Shown: in pieces, positions 53,791 to 62,691 of the stretch | How the letters are laid out: each line of letters opens with the position of its first letter | Position numbering within the stretch: the stretch's first letter is position 1 | NCBI RefSeq assembly: GCF_006740685.1 | Contig: NZ_CP035425.1 | Location: 473,687-537,686, forward strand | Length of the DNA: 64,000 nt | DNA from: Candidatus Nitrosopumilus sp. SW | Lineage (GTDB): Archaea; Thermoproteota; Nitrososphaeria; Nitrososphaerales; Nitrosopumilaceae | Reading direction: 5' to 3' | Translations under genes and position numbers: made by a program | The notes under the pieces: model-generated | The model's input: only the letters and a program-made list of their open reading frames with translations | Database searches by the model: none | What the model was told of the DNA's origin: nothing

Positions 53791-54965
53791 ACCAAAATAC
53801 TTGTCAAATACATTACAAGCATTCCTACAGCAAATCCAGATGCGACAGATGCACTAGATAGGTTTCTGTCACCTTCTTCTCTTAACCATTTCATCAATAC
53901 CACAATTACTTGAAAGATAGCACCGGCCCCTATTGCCAGAAATATCACAGAAGTGAATGGGGAATAAACAAAGCCTCCAATCCAAGCACCAAAAATTGCA
54001 GGAGCTCCTGCAATCATTCCCATAGCAGCAAGTTTTCCAATCATCAATTTACCCCTAGACATAGGTGCAGCAATTGCAATTCCTTCAGTAGTATTATGAA
54101 GTGCAAATCCAACAATCAAAAATGTACTAAATGCAATGGAGCCCATGCCTACTGCAGCCCCTATTGCCAGTCCTTCACCAAAATTATGCAATCCAATTCC
54201 AATAGAAATCATCAAAGCTATCGCAACGGGTTTTGCAAGTTTTGAGGAATTTGCCCTTTGGACTAATTTTTCGCCAGAATAATAGAGTCCTAAGAAAGAA
54301 AGAACAACAGCAGTTGCAACTAACAATGATCCATTAAAACTTCCAGCTAAACTTTCGTCAGAAACTTCAATTGCTTCTTCTATAGAATCAAAAGCTAAGA
54401 AGAGTAGCAATCCAGCAGTTAATGCCAAAAAGAAATGATATTTTGATTTACTAATTTTTTTGATAAAAGGTAGCCAAAGAAGGCCAATCATAACAGGAAT
54501 TATTCCAACATACGTTCCAATAATTGCAAAAAATACTGCAAGATCTAAAGTGGGTTGTAATGCAGGTGCAGCAGCTTCAATCTCTTTTTCAAATCTAGTT
54601 CCATCACCAACAGTAATTCCAATAATGTATGGTTCTGCTTCATTCCATTCAAATGGAATTCTAACAAGTGCTGCCTCATATCGTTCTAGAAATCCATCAG
54701 GTTCTACAGCTGCAGGATGAATCCTATCATTAACATCAGCCATTACAACTTCAACAGGAATAGGGCCAGTATTCCTCACAGTTGCTTGAATTTCAGAATC
54801 AACAAAATCTATCTTTTCAATAGTTATTTCGGGTAATGGGATTCCGAAATCAAGCAAGTCAGATCCAGGTCCAAAAATATAGGCCATCATGATAATGACA
54901 AAAGCAAAAGGAATGATTCCACTTGCGATTACTTTTACTCTAGATGTGTTATTGTTAAGTTCCAT
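53787..54965 (-). CDS. ZIP-family metal transporter with N-terminal extra domain
   Basis: The 392-residue ZIP protein has one N-terminal helix (~residues 11-31), a ~90-residue external beta domain (LPEITIEKIDFVDSEIQATV...PYIIGITVG), and the ZIP core with eight helices from residue ~130. Metal-binding motifs in helices 4 and 5 are HNFGEGLAIGAAVG and HNTTEGIAIAAPM. ZIPs import divalent metals such as Zn, Fe or Mn. Its start overlaps the multicopper oxidase stop by 11 nt, so the oxidase and transporter are co-translated. This pairing occurs in other ammonia-oxidising archaea, as far as I recall. Confidence 0.92.
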   Translation of the reverse strand: MELNNNTSRVKVIASGIIPFAFVIIMMAYIFGPGSDLLDFGIPLPEITIEKIDFVDSEIQATVRNTGPIPVEVVMADVNDRIHPAAVEPDGFLERYEAALVRIPFEWNEAEPYIIGITVGDGTRFEKEIEAAAPALQPTLDLAVFFAIIGTYVGIIPVMIGLLWLPFIKKISKSKYHFFLALTAGLLLFLAFDSIEEAIEVSDESLAGSFNGSLLVATAVVLSFLGLYYSGEKLVQRANSSKLAKPVAIALMISIGIGLHNFGEGLAIGAAVGMGSIAFSTFLIVGFALHNTTEGIAIAAPMSRGKLMIGKLAAMGMIAGAPAIFGAWIGGFVYSPFTSVIFLAIGAGAIFQVIVVLMKWLREEGDRNLSSASVASGFAVGMLVMYLTSILV

Positions 54966-56007
54966 AGTCTAGTTCCTGAGAATTATTTGGATTGTCTTGT
55001 ACAAGGAAAATTCCAACCCATCCCTTTTCAGAAAATTCTACTTTATGTGCGTGAAACAGATATTTTCCAGGATATTCATACTCAAATTCCATGATTCCAC
55101 GCTCAGTTTGAGATAAAGTTATCATATCAGTGTAAAATGATGGAACTACGTCAGTTCCTGTTGGATAGTATTTGTACAGATTTCCATGTAAGTGTAGATT
55201 GTTTATAGGATCAAATTCCACCATATTAACAACGTAAACTCGAATTAATTCATGAGTGTTGATTTGAATTGGATGGTGTTGATAATAGAATGGAATAGTG
55301 TTAGCTGCATAGAAATTATTTTCAGTATCAAAATCAGTATCAAGACCATTTAGAACCATAACCATTTCATCAGCTGGTGCGCGACCTTCTTTTGGATCTA
55401 CAATAAAGACACCATACAAACCGTGTACAATGTGTTCTTCAAGAGGCATAACATGGCAGTGATAAGGATGTACACCTACAGGGCCTGCCTCAAATTCATA
55501 AACAAATTGTCCACCATTTCCACCTACAGGTTCAAAGACACCATCCATTCCTGCAGGATGTATTCCATGAAAATGCATAGTGTGTTCCTTTGAACCATTA
55601 TTGATAAAGTGAATTCTAAGAAGATCTCCTTCAGTTGCTCTTATTGTTGGCCCAGGAACAGTTCCATTAAAGGTCCAAACATTGTAAAATACACCTGGAG
55701 AAATTTCTTGTATTTTATCATCTTCTGCAATTATGGTATATTCTCTAATGGTTTGACCAGTTTCAGAAGTAGACACTCGACCGTATTCAAAATTTCGTAA
55801 AAATTCATCAGGATCAAAGTCTACAGTTGAAACAGTGTAAAGCGGATCAATTACGTCACCAGAAGTTGTGATAACTGCACCTGAATGTGTGACAAATGTT
55901 TTTTGTTCTGATTGAGCTTCAGAAATTGTTGGAAATACTGCAATCAAAGAAAGCCCAACAGTAATTGAAACAAGCAAAATCATTGTATTTGAACGAGTAA
56001 TTTTCAT
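54955..56007 (-). CDS. Secreted two-domain multicopper oxidase
   Basis: The 350-residue exported protein has a signal peptide (~residues 1-31, ISEAQS) and two cupredoxin domains. Copper ligands include MHFHGIHPAG and HPYHCHVMPLEEH in domain 1 and LHLHGNLYK with LFHAHKVEFSEKGW in domain 2. Domain 1 supplies HCH of the T1 and trinuclear sites; domain 2 lacks the HCH Cys. The domain count fits two-domain laccase or nitrite-reductase-like enzymes; substrate (Cu(I), Fe(II), phenols or nitrite) cannot be decided. It heads the oxidase-ZIP transcript and follows an operator-like region. Confidence 0.91.
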   Translation of the reverse strand: MKITRSNTMILLVSITVGLSLIAVFPTISEAQSEQKTFVTHSGAVITTSGDVIDPLYTVSTVDFDPDEFLRNFEYGRVSTSETGQTIREYTIIAEDDKIQEISPGVFYNVWTFNGTVPGPTIRATEGDLLRIHFINNGSKEHTMHFHGIHPAGMDGVFEPVGGNGGQFVYEFEAGPVGVHPYHCHVMPLEEHIVHGLYGVFIVDPKEGRAPADEMVMVLNGLDTDFDTENNFYAANTIPFYYQHHPIQINTHELIRVYVVNMVEFDPINNLHLHGNLYKYYPTGTDVVPSFYTDMITLSQTERGIMEFEYEYPGKYLFHAHKVEFSEKGWVGIFLVQDNPNNSQELDYGT

Positions 56008-56041
56008 AAATCAACAAGGGAAATTCTTTATTTAAATTTAA

Positions 56042-56074
56042 CCTAAGCTAACTTTTTTAGCCTAATCTAACTTT
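56042..56074. promoter_or_regulatory. Direct repeats CCTAA(G/T)CTAACTTT, possible metal-regulator operator
   Basis: Two near-identical 14-nt elements (56042-56055 and 56061-56074) differ at one base and start 19 bp apart. They lie just upstream of the TTTAAAT TATA-like box for the multicopper oxidase. The TTAGGCTAA-like half sites resemble DtxR-type metal-regulator boxes. A related TTGGGTTAAATTAGC follows at 56081-56095. The protein that binds is unknown. Confidence 0.55.
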
Positions 56075-56142
56075 GTTAAATTGGGTTAAATTAGCAAATA
56101 AGGAAAAACTAGGTTTAAAGTAAAGAAAAAAAGTTCAAAATT

Positions 56143-56646
56143 ATGCAAAAAGCTGGAATCATCCTAGTTGTTTCAGGGGCATTAATTGCAATAGGATTAA
56201 TCTTACTTGCAGTTGGAAATCAAGTAATTCTAGATGGCGTATTTCAAGGAAATGGAAAAATTAGTTCAAACCAAGATTTGATCATCTCAGGAAAATTTAA
56301 CTCAGAAGAATCATCCAGAGGTGTTTTTGCAGTACAAGTAATGGAGTTTAAGGAAAATAGAATTTCGGCTAAAATATTAGATCCGTTTGAAAATGAAATA
56401 GTTTCAAAAAATATAGATGATGAAACTATTGAAGAGGAATTTGATATTTTCGACACAGGAGAATACAAACTGATCATTCAAAGTGATTCTAGTGAAGAAA
56501 CACAAGTGTTTGGTGCAATAGGACCACTTCCAGATGCAGGAAAAAAATCACTTAGTTTTGTTTCAGCATATATTTTGATAATCGGAATGGTTGGTTTGGT
56601 AGGTTCTGGAATTTACAGAATTAAAAGTAAGAAAAAATCAGTTTAG
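56143..56646 (+). CDS. Two-helix membrane protein with external beta domain
   Basis: The 167-residue protein has an N-terminal helix (ILVVSGALIAIGLILLAVG, residues ~6-24), a ~100-residue external beta domain with Asp/Glu-rich turns (FDIFDTGEYKLIIQS resembles GOLD/emp24-like or other beta-sandwich signals), and a C-terminal helix (~residues 139-159) before a basic tail KSKKKSV. The TATA-like TTTAAA at 56114-56119 lies 23 nt before the ATG, supporting a leaderless mRNA. Divergent from the multicopper oxidase, it might share the operator region. The function is unknown. Confidence 0.78.
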   Translation: MQKAGIILVVSGALIAIGLILLAVGNQVILDGVFQGNGKISSNQDLIISGKFNSEESSRGVFAVQVMEFKENRISAKILDPFENEIVSKNIDDETIEEEFDIFDTGEYKLIIQSDSSEETQVFGAIGPLPDAGKKSLSFVSAYILIIGMVGLVGSGIYRIKSKKKSV

Positions 56647-56946
56647 ATAGCTATCCATTTTTTCAAGACCACTGATGGTTTGATCAAAATTATCACTGCT
56701 TTCAACAATACTACTAAGTTTGTCAGAATTTGCAGAAAGGGTAATTTCACCATCAGTGTTTTTTAGGATAAATCCATGTTCTATCAAATAAGACAATCTT
56801 TCTAAAACTTCAGATTCAGGAATGGAGGCTTGCTTAGCCAAAAAAGAACTTGTTTTTTCACCATCTTCTAATTCTGCCAAAATCGAAGAGGTTATTGGAT
56901 CAAACATACAATCTACAACCTTTTCACGATCAAACGTTTCTGCCAT
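56638..56946 (-). CDS. Winged-helix DNA-binding protein
   Basis: The 102-residue protein has a helix-turn-helix pattern typical of ArsR/TrmB-like winged helices: FDPITSSILAELEDGEKTSS, then LAKQASIPESEVLERLSYLI (recognition region) and the wing EHGFILKNTDGEITLS. The C-terminal helix (SSDNFDQTISGLEKMDSYL) could dimerise. It lacks metal-binding Cys. It converges with the membrane gene at 56143 with a 9-nt overlap. The regulon is unknown. Confidence 0.82.
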   Translation of the reverse strand: MAETFDREKVVDCMFDPITSSILAELEDGEKTSSFLAKQASIPESEVLERLSYLIEHGFILKNTDGEITLSANSDKLSSIVESSDNFDQTISGLEKMDSYLN

Positions 56947-57026
56947 TTCAATAGAAATGAAGATGGGGAAAGTTATAACTTTTCAAAATCCAATAAGATA
57001 ATTAAGAAAAAAACCCACAAGAGACT

Positions 57027-57179
57027 ATGCAAAAGCTTTGTGGAAATGACCCATCTGGAAAGGGAGAACATTGTTTCTGTATAGATATTGATGCCCAACG
57101 AGGTGTCAAAAAATGCTGTCAATGCAATCAATGGAACGTTCAAGGTAACGATTGGACAAAGGATGAAGACTTTAGATAA
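57027..57179 (+). CDS. 50-residue Cys-rich protein
   Basis: An ATG at 57027 opens a frame of 50 residues ending at TAA 57177-57179. It has Cys at positions 5, 16, 18, 30, 31 and 33 (CFC and CCQC pairs), consistent with a small zinc or Fe-S site, and an acidic C-terminus. The start context is AT-rich without a clear ribosome binding site. The gene lies ~100 bp upstream of rps13 on the same strand and might be co-transcribed. The Cys pattern supports coding; the family is unknown. Confidence 0.55.
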   Translation: MQKLCGNDPSGKGEHCFCIDIDAQRGVKKCCQCNQWNVQGNDWTKDEDFR

Positions 57180-57278
57180 TCAAAACGATCAAGCCTACAT
57201 ACAAGAATACAATGTAAAAACATCAAAATTCACTCAAAATAGTGCCTAGCATGGTTTTTATCGGGGTTTCTTTGAATT

Positions 57279-57854
57279 TTGGAATACTTGAGCACTCAAG
57301 AATATAGACACATTGTTAGGATTGTGGGTAATGATATCCCAGGAGAGAGAAAAATGCTCGTGGGGCTAACTCAGATCAAAGGTATCGGATATAATTTCGC
57401 TACAGCAATTCTTGATACATTAAAAATTGATTCAAATTCCAACATAGGCCATCTTACTGATGAAAATGTTCAAGCAATTGAGAAACTAATCTCAAATCCT
57501 GTTGAAGGTAATTTTCCAACATGGTTCCTTAACAGAAGAAAAGATATTGAAACTGGTAGCGATTTACATTTACTAACATCAGATATTCCATTCACATTAA
57601 GAAATGATATTGAAAGAGAGAGAATTACTGCAAGTTGGAGAGGTTATCGTCATCTCAGTGGTCTCAAAGTAAGAGGACAAAGAACAAGAACATCTGGAAG
57701 AAAAGGAGGAGCAGTTGGTGTTGCAAAAGGCGGCATGGCAGCTCCTGCAAAGAAATCATCTTCTGATGCTCCAGCAGCAGTCGCAGCCCCAACAGCAGCC
57801 GCAGCTCCAGCAGCAGAAGCACCAGCTCCAGCAGCAGAGGAGAAAAAAGAATAG
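57279..57854 (+). CDS. rps13: Ribosomal protein S13 (uS13) with Ala/Pro-rich tail
   Basis: The 191-residue protein is archaeal S13, which contacts the P-site tRNA and the 30S head. The core ([57 protein letters not shown]) is normal; archaeal S13 is about 150 residues, so the C-terminal ~40 residues of Ala, Pro and Glu are an extension. The start is TTG at 57279. An upstream ATG at 57251 opens another frame and stops after 18 codons. It precedes rps4 with a 9-bp gap. Confidence 0.96.
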   Translation: MEYLSTQEYRHIVRIVGNDIPGERKMLVGLTQIKGIGYNFATAILDTLKIDSNSNIGHLTDENVQAIEKLISNPVEGNFPTWFLNRRKDIETGSDLHLLTSDIPFTLRNDIERERITASWRGYRHLSGLKVRGQRTRTSGRKGGAVGVAKGGMAAPAKKSSSDAPAAVAAPTAAAAPAAEAPAPAAEEKKE

Positions 57855-57863
57855 GTGTTTTGA

Positions 57864-58469
57864 ATGGGAGATCCAAAATATCCACGTAGAGTTTGGAGAA
57901 AACCAAAGAGACCTCTTAATTATGAATTAAAAATGGAAGAGTTGAAAACTCTTGGAACATTTGGATTAAGAACTAAAAGAGAATTATGGAAAGCACATAC
58001 AGAATTATCTAGAGTAAGACAACAAGCAAGATCATTACTTTCCTTAAGACAAGAAGTCAGAGCAGAAAAAGAACCAGTTCTAATGAATTCTCTTGCAAGA
58101 ATTGGATTAGTTAGTGGTGATGCAACATTAGATGATGTACTCAACCTGACTCCAAATGATTTGCTTTCAAGAAGATTACAAACTATTGTTACAAAAAAAT
58201 TAGGATTCAAAACACCATATCAAGCAAGACAAGCAGTAATTCATGGTCACATTATGATTGGTGAAAGAAAAGTGGATATTCCATCATATACAGTTACAGT
58301 AGAGGAAGAAGATAGTATTCATTTTGCCCCAGAATCAAAAATTCCAGCAATGCTAGAAAAGACAAAAACAGAAACACCTGCTGAAACAACAACAGAAGAC
58401 TCTGCTGAAGAGAAAGTTGAGGCTCCTGCTGAAGAGAAAAAAGATGAAAGTTCTTCAACAGAACAATAG
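57864..58469 (+). CDS. rps4: Ribosomal protein S4 (uS4) with acidic tail
   Basis: The 201-residue archaeal S4 is a primary 16S rRNA binder. It begins MGDPKYPRRVWRKPKRPLNY, contains the S4 domain (DVLNLTPNDLLSRRLQTIVT and ARQAVIHGHIMIGERKVDIP), and ends with a ~35-residue Glu/Ala/Thr extension similar in style to the tail of its neighbour S13. Archaeal S4 is usually about 180 residues. The order rps13-rps4 is the normal archaeal one; rps11 and rpoD do not follow here, since glmS is next. Confidence 0.96.
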   Translation: MGDPKYPRRVWRKPKRPLNYELKMEELKTLGTFGLRTKRELWKAHTELSRVRQQARSLLSLRQEVRAEKEPVLMNSLARIGLVSGDATLDDVLNLTPNDLLSRRLQTIVTKKLGFKTPYQARQAVIHGHIMIGERKVDIPSYTVTVEEEDSIHFAPESKIPAMLEKTKTETPAETTTEDSAEEKVEAPAEEKKDESSSTEQ

Positions 58470-58519
58470 AATAATTAGGCTTATCAGTAAATAACCCCCA
58501 ATTATCAGGTAGAATAGTT

Positions 58520-60280
58520 ATGTGTTCAATTATCGGTTATTACGGAAAAGGAGTCGCAGCCCCCATTATTGTGAAGGGTCTAAAGAGAATGGAATATCGA
58601 GGATATGATAGCGTGGGAGTTGCAACAGAATCAGAAAACCAAATTGAATTAAAAAAAGGAACAGGTAAAGTACAAGAAGTTAATTCAAAAGTGCAATTAG
58701 AGACACTTCCTGGAAAGATTGGAATTGGTCATACCAGATGGGCAACTCATGGAAAAGTAACGGATGCAAATGCACATCCACATCCTAGCAATTCAGGAAA
58801 AATTGCAATTGTACATAATGGAATCATAGAAAATTTTGAAGAATTGAAAAAACAACTAGAAGATGAAGGGTATGTTTTCAAAAGTGAAACTGACAGTGAA
58901 ATTATTGCAAATTTACTTCAAAAGAATTTTGAACAAACAAACGATGTTAAAGAAACAATTCTAAAAACAGTTTCAGTGTTAAAAGGGCATTATGCATTTG
59001 TTGCAATGTTTGAAAACGAACAATTAGCAGCTGCAAGATTTCATGAACCACTAATTATAGGAGTAGGAGAAAGTGATTTCTTTTTGTCAAGTGATGTTTT
59101 AGGTTTTATCGAATATACAGATAATGCAATTTACATGGAAAATGGAACTTTTGTGATATTAGACAAAAACAAATTCGAAATTTTGGATTTTGATGGAGAG
59201 AAAACAGGGTATGGAGTTACCAAAGTTTCAAAAGAATTTGGAGATGCATACAAAGGAGATTATGCACATTTTACATTAAAAGAGATTTACGAGCAACCCG
59301 ATACAATTTTGAAAGCAGGAGAAAAAACAATTTCCGATATTGAAAGGGCAACAGATTACATTAGACATTCAAAGAACATCTACATTACAGGAAGCGGGAC
59401 TAGCTATAATTCAGCATTAATTGCAAAGCAAATTTTGTCAAAATATGTAAAAATCAAGGCGGAACCAATCATGTCGAGTGAACTACAATTTGCTCCAAAC
59501 GCTATTGAAGAGAATTCCATTCTAATTGCAATATCGCAAAGTGGAGAAAGTGCAGATGTTTTAGAAGCAGTTAAAATTGCAAAAAATTCAAATTGTAAGA
59601 TTATTGCGATTGTTAATCTATTAACATCATCACTTGCACGAGAAGCAGATGTTGTAATTGGTTTGAATTGTGGTCCAGAAATAGGTGTAGCAGCAACAAA
59701 AAGTTTCACATCACAACTTGTAATATTATACAAAATCGTACAGAAATTAAGTAACAATGACATAACAATTGATTTTGAAAATTTTTCAAAATCAATTTCA
59801 AAAACATTAGACAATCCAAAAAGCATTCAAGAAATTGCAAAAGAATTGAAAGATGTTTCAGATATTTACATTCTAGGACGTGGAATAAATTATCCAATTG
59901 CAACAGAATCAGCATTAAAACTCAAAGAATTGACATACATCCATGCAGAAGGAATCGCAGGAGGGGAATTAAAACACGGACCTCTTGCCCTAATGGATTC
60001 CAAAGTATTTGTAATAATTCTAAATCCAAATGATTCAACATATTCAGATACTCTTACTAGTGCAAGAGAAATCAAAGCTCGTGGTGCAAAAATCATCGGA
60101 GTGTCAGATGTGAAAAGTGATGTTTATGATTACTGGATAGAAATGCCAAAAATCAGCGAAGTGTTGTATCCAATTTCAGAGATAATTCCAATTCAATTGT
60201 TATCATATTATGCAGCACTAGAAAAAGATGCAGACCCTGATTATCCAAGAAATCTTGCAAAATCAGTCACAGTCAAGTAA
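58520..60280 (+). CDS. glmS: Glutamine-fructose-6-phosphate aminotransferase
   Basis: The 586-residue enzyme makes glucosamine-6-phosphate from fructose-6-phosphate and glutamine, feeding UDP-GlcNAc for glycoprotein and envelope glycans. Cys2 (MCSIIGYYG) is the Ntn nucleophile; GHTRWATHG and HNGIIENFEELK complete the glutaminase domain. Two SIS domains follow (YITGSGTSYNSALIAKQIL and YILGRGINYPIATESALKL), with AEGIAGGELKHGPLALMD and a C-terminal RNLAKSVTV. The length is typical for the family (~600). It overlaps the convergent CobT-like gene by 8 nt. Confidence 0.97.
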   Translation: MCSIIGYYGKGVAAPIIVKGLKRMEYRGYDSVGVATESENQIELKKGTGKVQEVNSKVQLETLPGKIGIGHTRWATHGKVTDANAHPHPSNSGKIAIVHNGIIENFEELKKQLEDEGYVFKSETDSEIIANLLQKNFEQTNDVKETILKTVSVLKGHYAFVAMFENEQLAAARFHEPLIIGVGESDFFLSSDVLGFIEYTDNAIYMENGTFVILDKNKFEILDFDGEKTGYGVTKVSKEFGDAYKGDYAHFTLKEIYEQPDTILKAGEKTISDIERATDYIRHSKNIYITGSGTSYNSALIAKQILSKYVKIKAEPIMSSELQFAPNAIEENSILIAISQSGESADVLEAVKIAKNSNCKIIAIVNLLTSSLAREADVVIGLNCGPEIGVAATKSFTSQLVILYKIVQKLSNNDITIDFENFSKSISKTLDNPKSIQEIAKELKDVSDIYILGRGINYPIATESALKLKELTYIHAEGIAGGELKHGPLALMDSKVFVIILNPNDSTYSDTLTSAREIKARGAKIIGVSDVKSDVYDYWIEMPKISEVLYPISEIIPIQLLSYYAALEKDADPDYPRNLAKSVTVK

Positions 60281-61331
60281 ACAATCTTTGATATTCTTTT
60301 TCAACTAAACTCAAGAAATGTTCAGAATTATTACCAGTTTTTAGCATTGAAGAAATAATACTACCACCAGCACCAACTCCTTCTTTTACAAATCCTTCAG
60401 AAAATGCCTTTAGACCAGAAAATTGGGAATTTTTCATGCCTGGATCTACAGAGATAACAGGAATGTCTGCAATATCATGAACCAATTCTTTGAAGTTTGC
60501 AGTCTTGTCATTTGTGATATAAGATGTAGTTCCAATTGCAGTGTTTTCTTCATTGAATCCAATTTTTGATGCAAATGCTAAAACTGCAGCCATCTGCGTT
60601 CCACCTGCCAACATTACTTTAGACACACTAGAAGCAGAGCTTAGCATTCCAGCAACAAAGGGAATCATAGGATCACCTATTTTTGCAACAATACTGTATG
60701 GATGTTCAGAATCAATTCTCTTAAGTGCAGAATTTACAATTTGATTTTTTAATTCAACAGGATTATCAGGTATGCTTGAACTAACCTTTGCATCATAATC
60801 TAATGCTTTTAACAATGCCAAAGCAGTAGTTGTTCCACCAGGGACACATTCGCCAATTATCAGACAATCGGTTAATGACGCTAAACTTCTTCCAATAATT
60901 TGTCCATATTCAACTGCATGAGAAACTACAGTGTCAGTCATTGCATCTTGAATTGATATATTTTTTCCAAAAGGCAGACCAGATTCAATAAACGGTAATT
61001 GAGGAGCAATTTTACTTCCAGCATTAATTGTTAAATGAGAAATACTTGCAGATTCTAGAGCAGTTTTAGTTAATACACCAGGAGTTGGTTTTCCATCAGG
61101 AGTCATTGGAATTTTATCAATAGTCTTACAATATCCATAATGAAGATATTCTGCATCAGCTGGAGGAGTAAATTGAATGGAATCCTTATCAGATCCAGCA
61201 AAAGTTATTCCAGGAATTTCAGAGGTTTCAGTATACGAAATAACAAATGAAAAAAGAAATCTACCGGATTTTACAGAATCAATGAAACTTTGAGCCAGAT
61301 CAATATTTCCATGTAATTCAAAATCTTCCAA
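60273..61331 (-). CDS. CobT-like nicotinate-nucleotide phosphoribosyltransferase family protein
   Basis: The 352-residue protein matches the archaeal CobT-like (TIGR00303-type) family of cobalamin lower-ligand activation, which transfers phosphoribose to an alpha-ligand base. Visible motifs are GECVPGGTTTALALLKAL (~residue 165), AGGTQMAAVLAFASKIG (~residue 240) and KEGVGAGGSI near the C-terminus. Ammonia-oxidising archaea make cobalamin, so the role fits. It is last in a three-gene minus-strand run with the MBL hydrolase and NAD(P)HX epimerase, 7 nt after the MBL stop. Confidence 0.88.
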   Translation of the reverse strand: MEDFELHGNIDLAQSFIDSVKSGRFLFSFVISYTETSEIPGITFAGSDKDSIQFTPPADAEYLHYGYCKTIDKIPMTPDGKPTPGVLTKTALESASISHLTINAGSKIAPQLPFIESGLPFGKNISIQDAMTDTVVSHAVEYGQIIGRSLASLTDCLIIGECVPGGTTTALALLKALDYDAKVSSSIPDNPVELKNQIVNSALKRIDSEHPYSIVAKIGDPMIPFVAGMLSSASSVSKVMLAGGTQMAAVLAFASKIGFNEENTAIGTTSYITNDKTANFKELVHDIADIPVISVDPGMKNSQFSGLKAFSEGFVKEGVGAGGSIISSMLKTGNNSEHFLSLVEKEYQRLFT

Positions 61332-61338
61332 AAAATCA

Positions 61339-61947
61339 CTAACCCATCATATCAAGAAACTGTTGTTCAGTCCTTTTTTGCATTACCATGTTTGTAATTT
61401 TTTCTTGCCCTATTGTAGATGTCTCTTTATGACCATAATTATGTCCAGGATATAGAACCAGATCATCATCTAATTGGTAAAGAACATCAAACAGACTATG
61501 ATAGAGTTCTTTTGCACTGCCACCAGGCAAATCAATACGACCACAATTTCCAACAAATAAGGTATCACCTGAAAAAATTTTCCCATCACCTATCAAACAA
61601 ATGCTATCTTTTGAATGACCAGGAGTGTGGAGAACTTTTAATTTTGAATTACCAAATTTAATAACATCCCCATCTTTTACAGCAACGTCATGTTTTAATT
61701 CTGAATTTTCATGTTGAATGATTGGAGCTTTGGTAGATTCTACCATTGCTTCATTTCCAAGAGTATGATCAAAGTGGTGATGAGTGTTAACAATGTATTT
61801 GATTTTCAAATTATTTTTTTTAATTATCATCTCTAACTCAATAAGATCCCATGATGGATCAATTATGATAGATTCACGAGTATCTTCATCCTCAACAATG
61901 TAACAGAAATTTTGCATGTTTCCAACTTGGATTTGATGAACTATCAT
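61339..61947 (-). CDS. MBL-fold metallo-hydrolase (glyoxalase II-like)
   Basis: The 202-residue protein has the metallo-beta-lactamase fold with THHHFDHTLG (His-x-His-x-Asp-His metal site, ~residue 56), HTPGHSKDSICLIGDGKIFSG (third His, then Asp of the bridging site) and PGHNYGHKET (last His). It could hydrolyse thioesters as glyoxalase II or act on related substrates; the substrate is undetermined. Its ATG overlaps the epimerase stop by 4 nt. The length is normal for small family members. Confidence 0.92.
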   Translation of the reverse strand: MIVHQIQVGNMQNFCYIVEDEDTRESIIIDPSWDLIELEMIIKKNNLKIKYIVNTHHHFDHTLGNEAMVESTKAPIIQHENSELKHDVAVKDGDVIKFGNSKLKVLHTPGHSKDSICLIGDGKIFSGDTLFVGNCGRIDLPGGSAKELYHSLFDVLYQLDDDLVLYPGHNYGHKETSTIGQEKITNMVMQKRTEQQFLDMMG

Positions 61948-62591
61948 AAAATTCCCTCCTCTGCTTCTGGTGGAATTCCAATTTTTTCTGCAAATAATTC
62001 ACCTGTCAAATCTTTTCGTTTTGGAATTCCTTGTTTCATTTTGTGAAATGTTACAGTCATATTACATTTTGTGAAAATGTTTGCAGTTTCGCCTGTCTGA
62101 GGATCCAATCCAGATGGGACATCAACAGCAAATTTGTAACAATCAGTTTGATTGATATAATTAATTGCAGATGCATATGGTTCTCGTATTTCTCCAGAAA
62201 TACCAGTACCTAAAATCCCATCAACGATTACATCAGGTTTAAAATTAAAATCAGTAGAACCACCGGTCATTAGTTTTACAGAAGGCATTTTTTTCAAAAT
62301 AGACCAATTCCAATTACTCTCCTCAGTTTTGATATTTTCAGGATTTCCAAGAAGCATTACAGTAACTTTTGCACCATATCCAGCAAGATGTCTTGCCATA
62401 ACTAATCCATCACCACCATTATTTCCCATTCCAGCAAAAATCAAGATATTTTTTGAATCTACGTTTCCAAGTTTTCCAACTAATCTTTTGACTGCAGCAG
62501 CACCTGCATTTTCCATCATGAATTTTTTTAAAAATCCCATATCATGACCTTTATTTTCAATATTGTACATTTGTTCAACAGTAATTTCCAT
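61944..62591 (-). CDS. NAD(P)H-hydrate epimerase (YjeF_N domain)
   Basis: The 215-residue enzyme epimerises damaged (R)-NAD(P)HX so that a dehydratase can repair it. The fold shows LIFAGMGNNGGDGLVMARHLA (~residues 49-70, cofactor loop), VIVDGILGTGISGEIREP (~residues 118-135) and VDVPSGLDPQTGE (~residues 156-168). The usual partner ADP-dependent dehydratase domain is not fused and not in this window. It is first gene of the run toward the MBL and CobT-like genes. Confidence 0.92.
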   Translation of the reverse strand: MEITVEQMYNIENKGHDMGFLKKFMMENAGAAAVKRLVGKLGNVDSKNILIFAGMGNNGGDGLVMARHLAGYGAKVTVMLLGNPENIKTEESNWNWSILKKMPSVKLMTGGSTDFNFKPDVIVDGILGTGISGEIREPYASAINYINQTDCYKFAVDVPSGLDPQTGETANIFTKCNMTVTFHKMKQGIPKRKDLTGELFAEKIGIPPEAEEGIL

Positions 62592-62691
62592 AATTTACCT
62601 GAGAATCATATCCAAAATAAGAGCTTTGAAAATACGAAATATGGCTAAAATAGGCTAATTTTTGTAAATTTTCCTAATCTCATTCTAAGGG

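Noticed and set aside
57251-57307. Short upstream frame (18 codons) overlapping the rps13 start
   Set aside because: It has no coding features; it could be an upstream peptide but nothing beyond the ATG supports it.
57738-57854. Frameshifted or foreign 3' end of rps13 (Ala/Pro-rich tail)
   Set aside because: The same style of tail occurs in rps4 next door and the frame runs cleanly to a stop, so it is a lineage extension.
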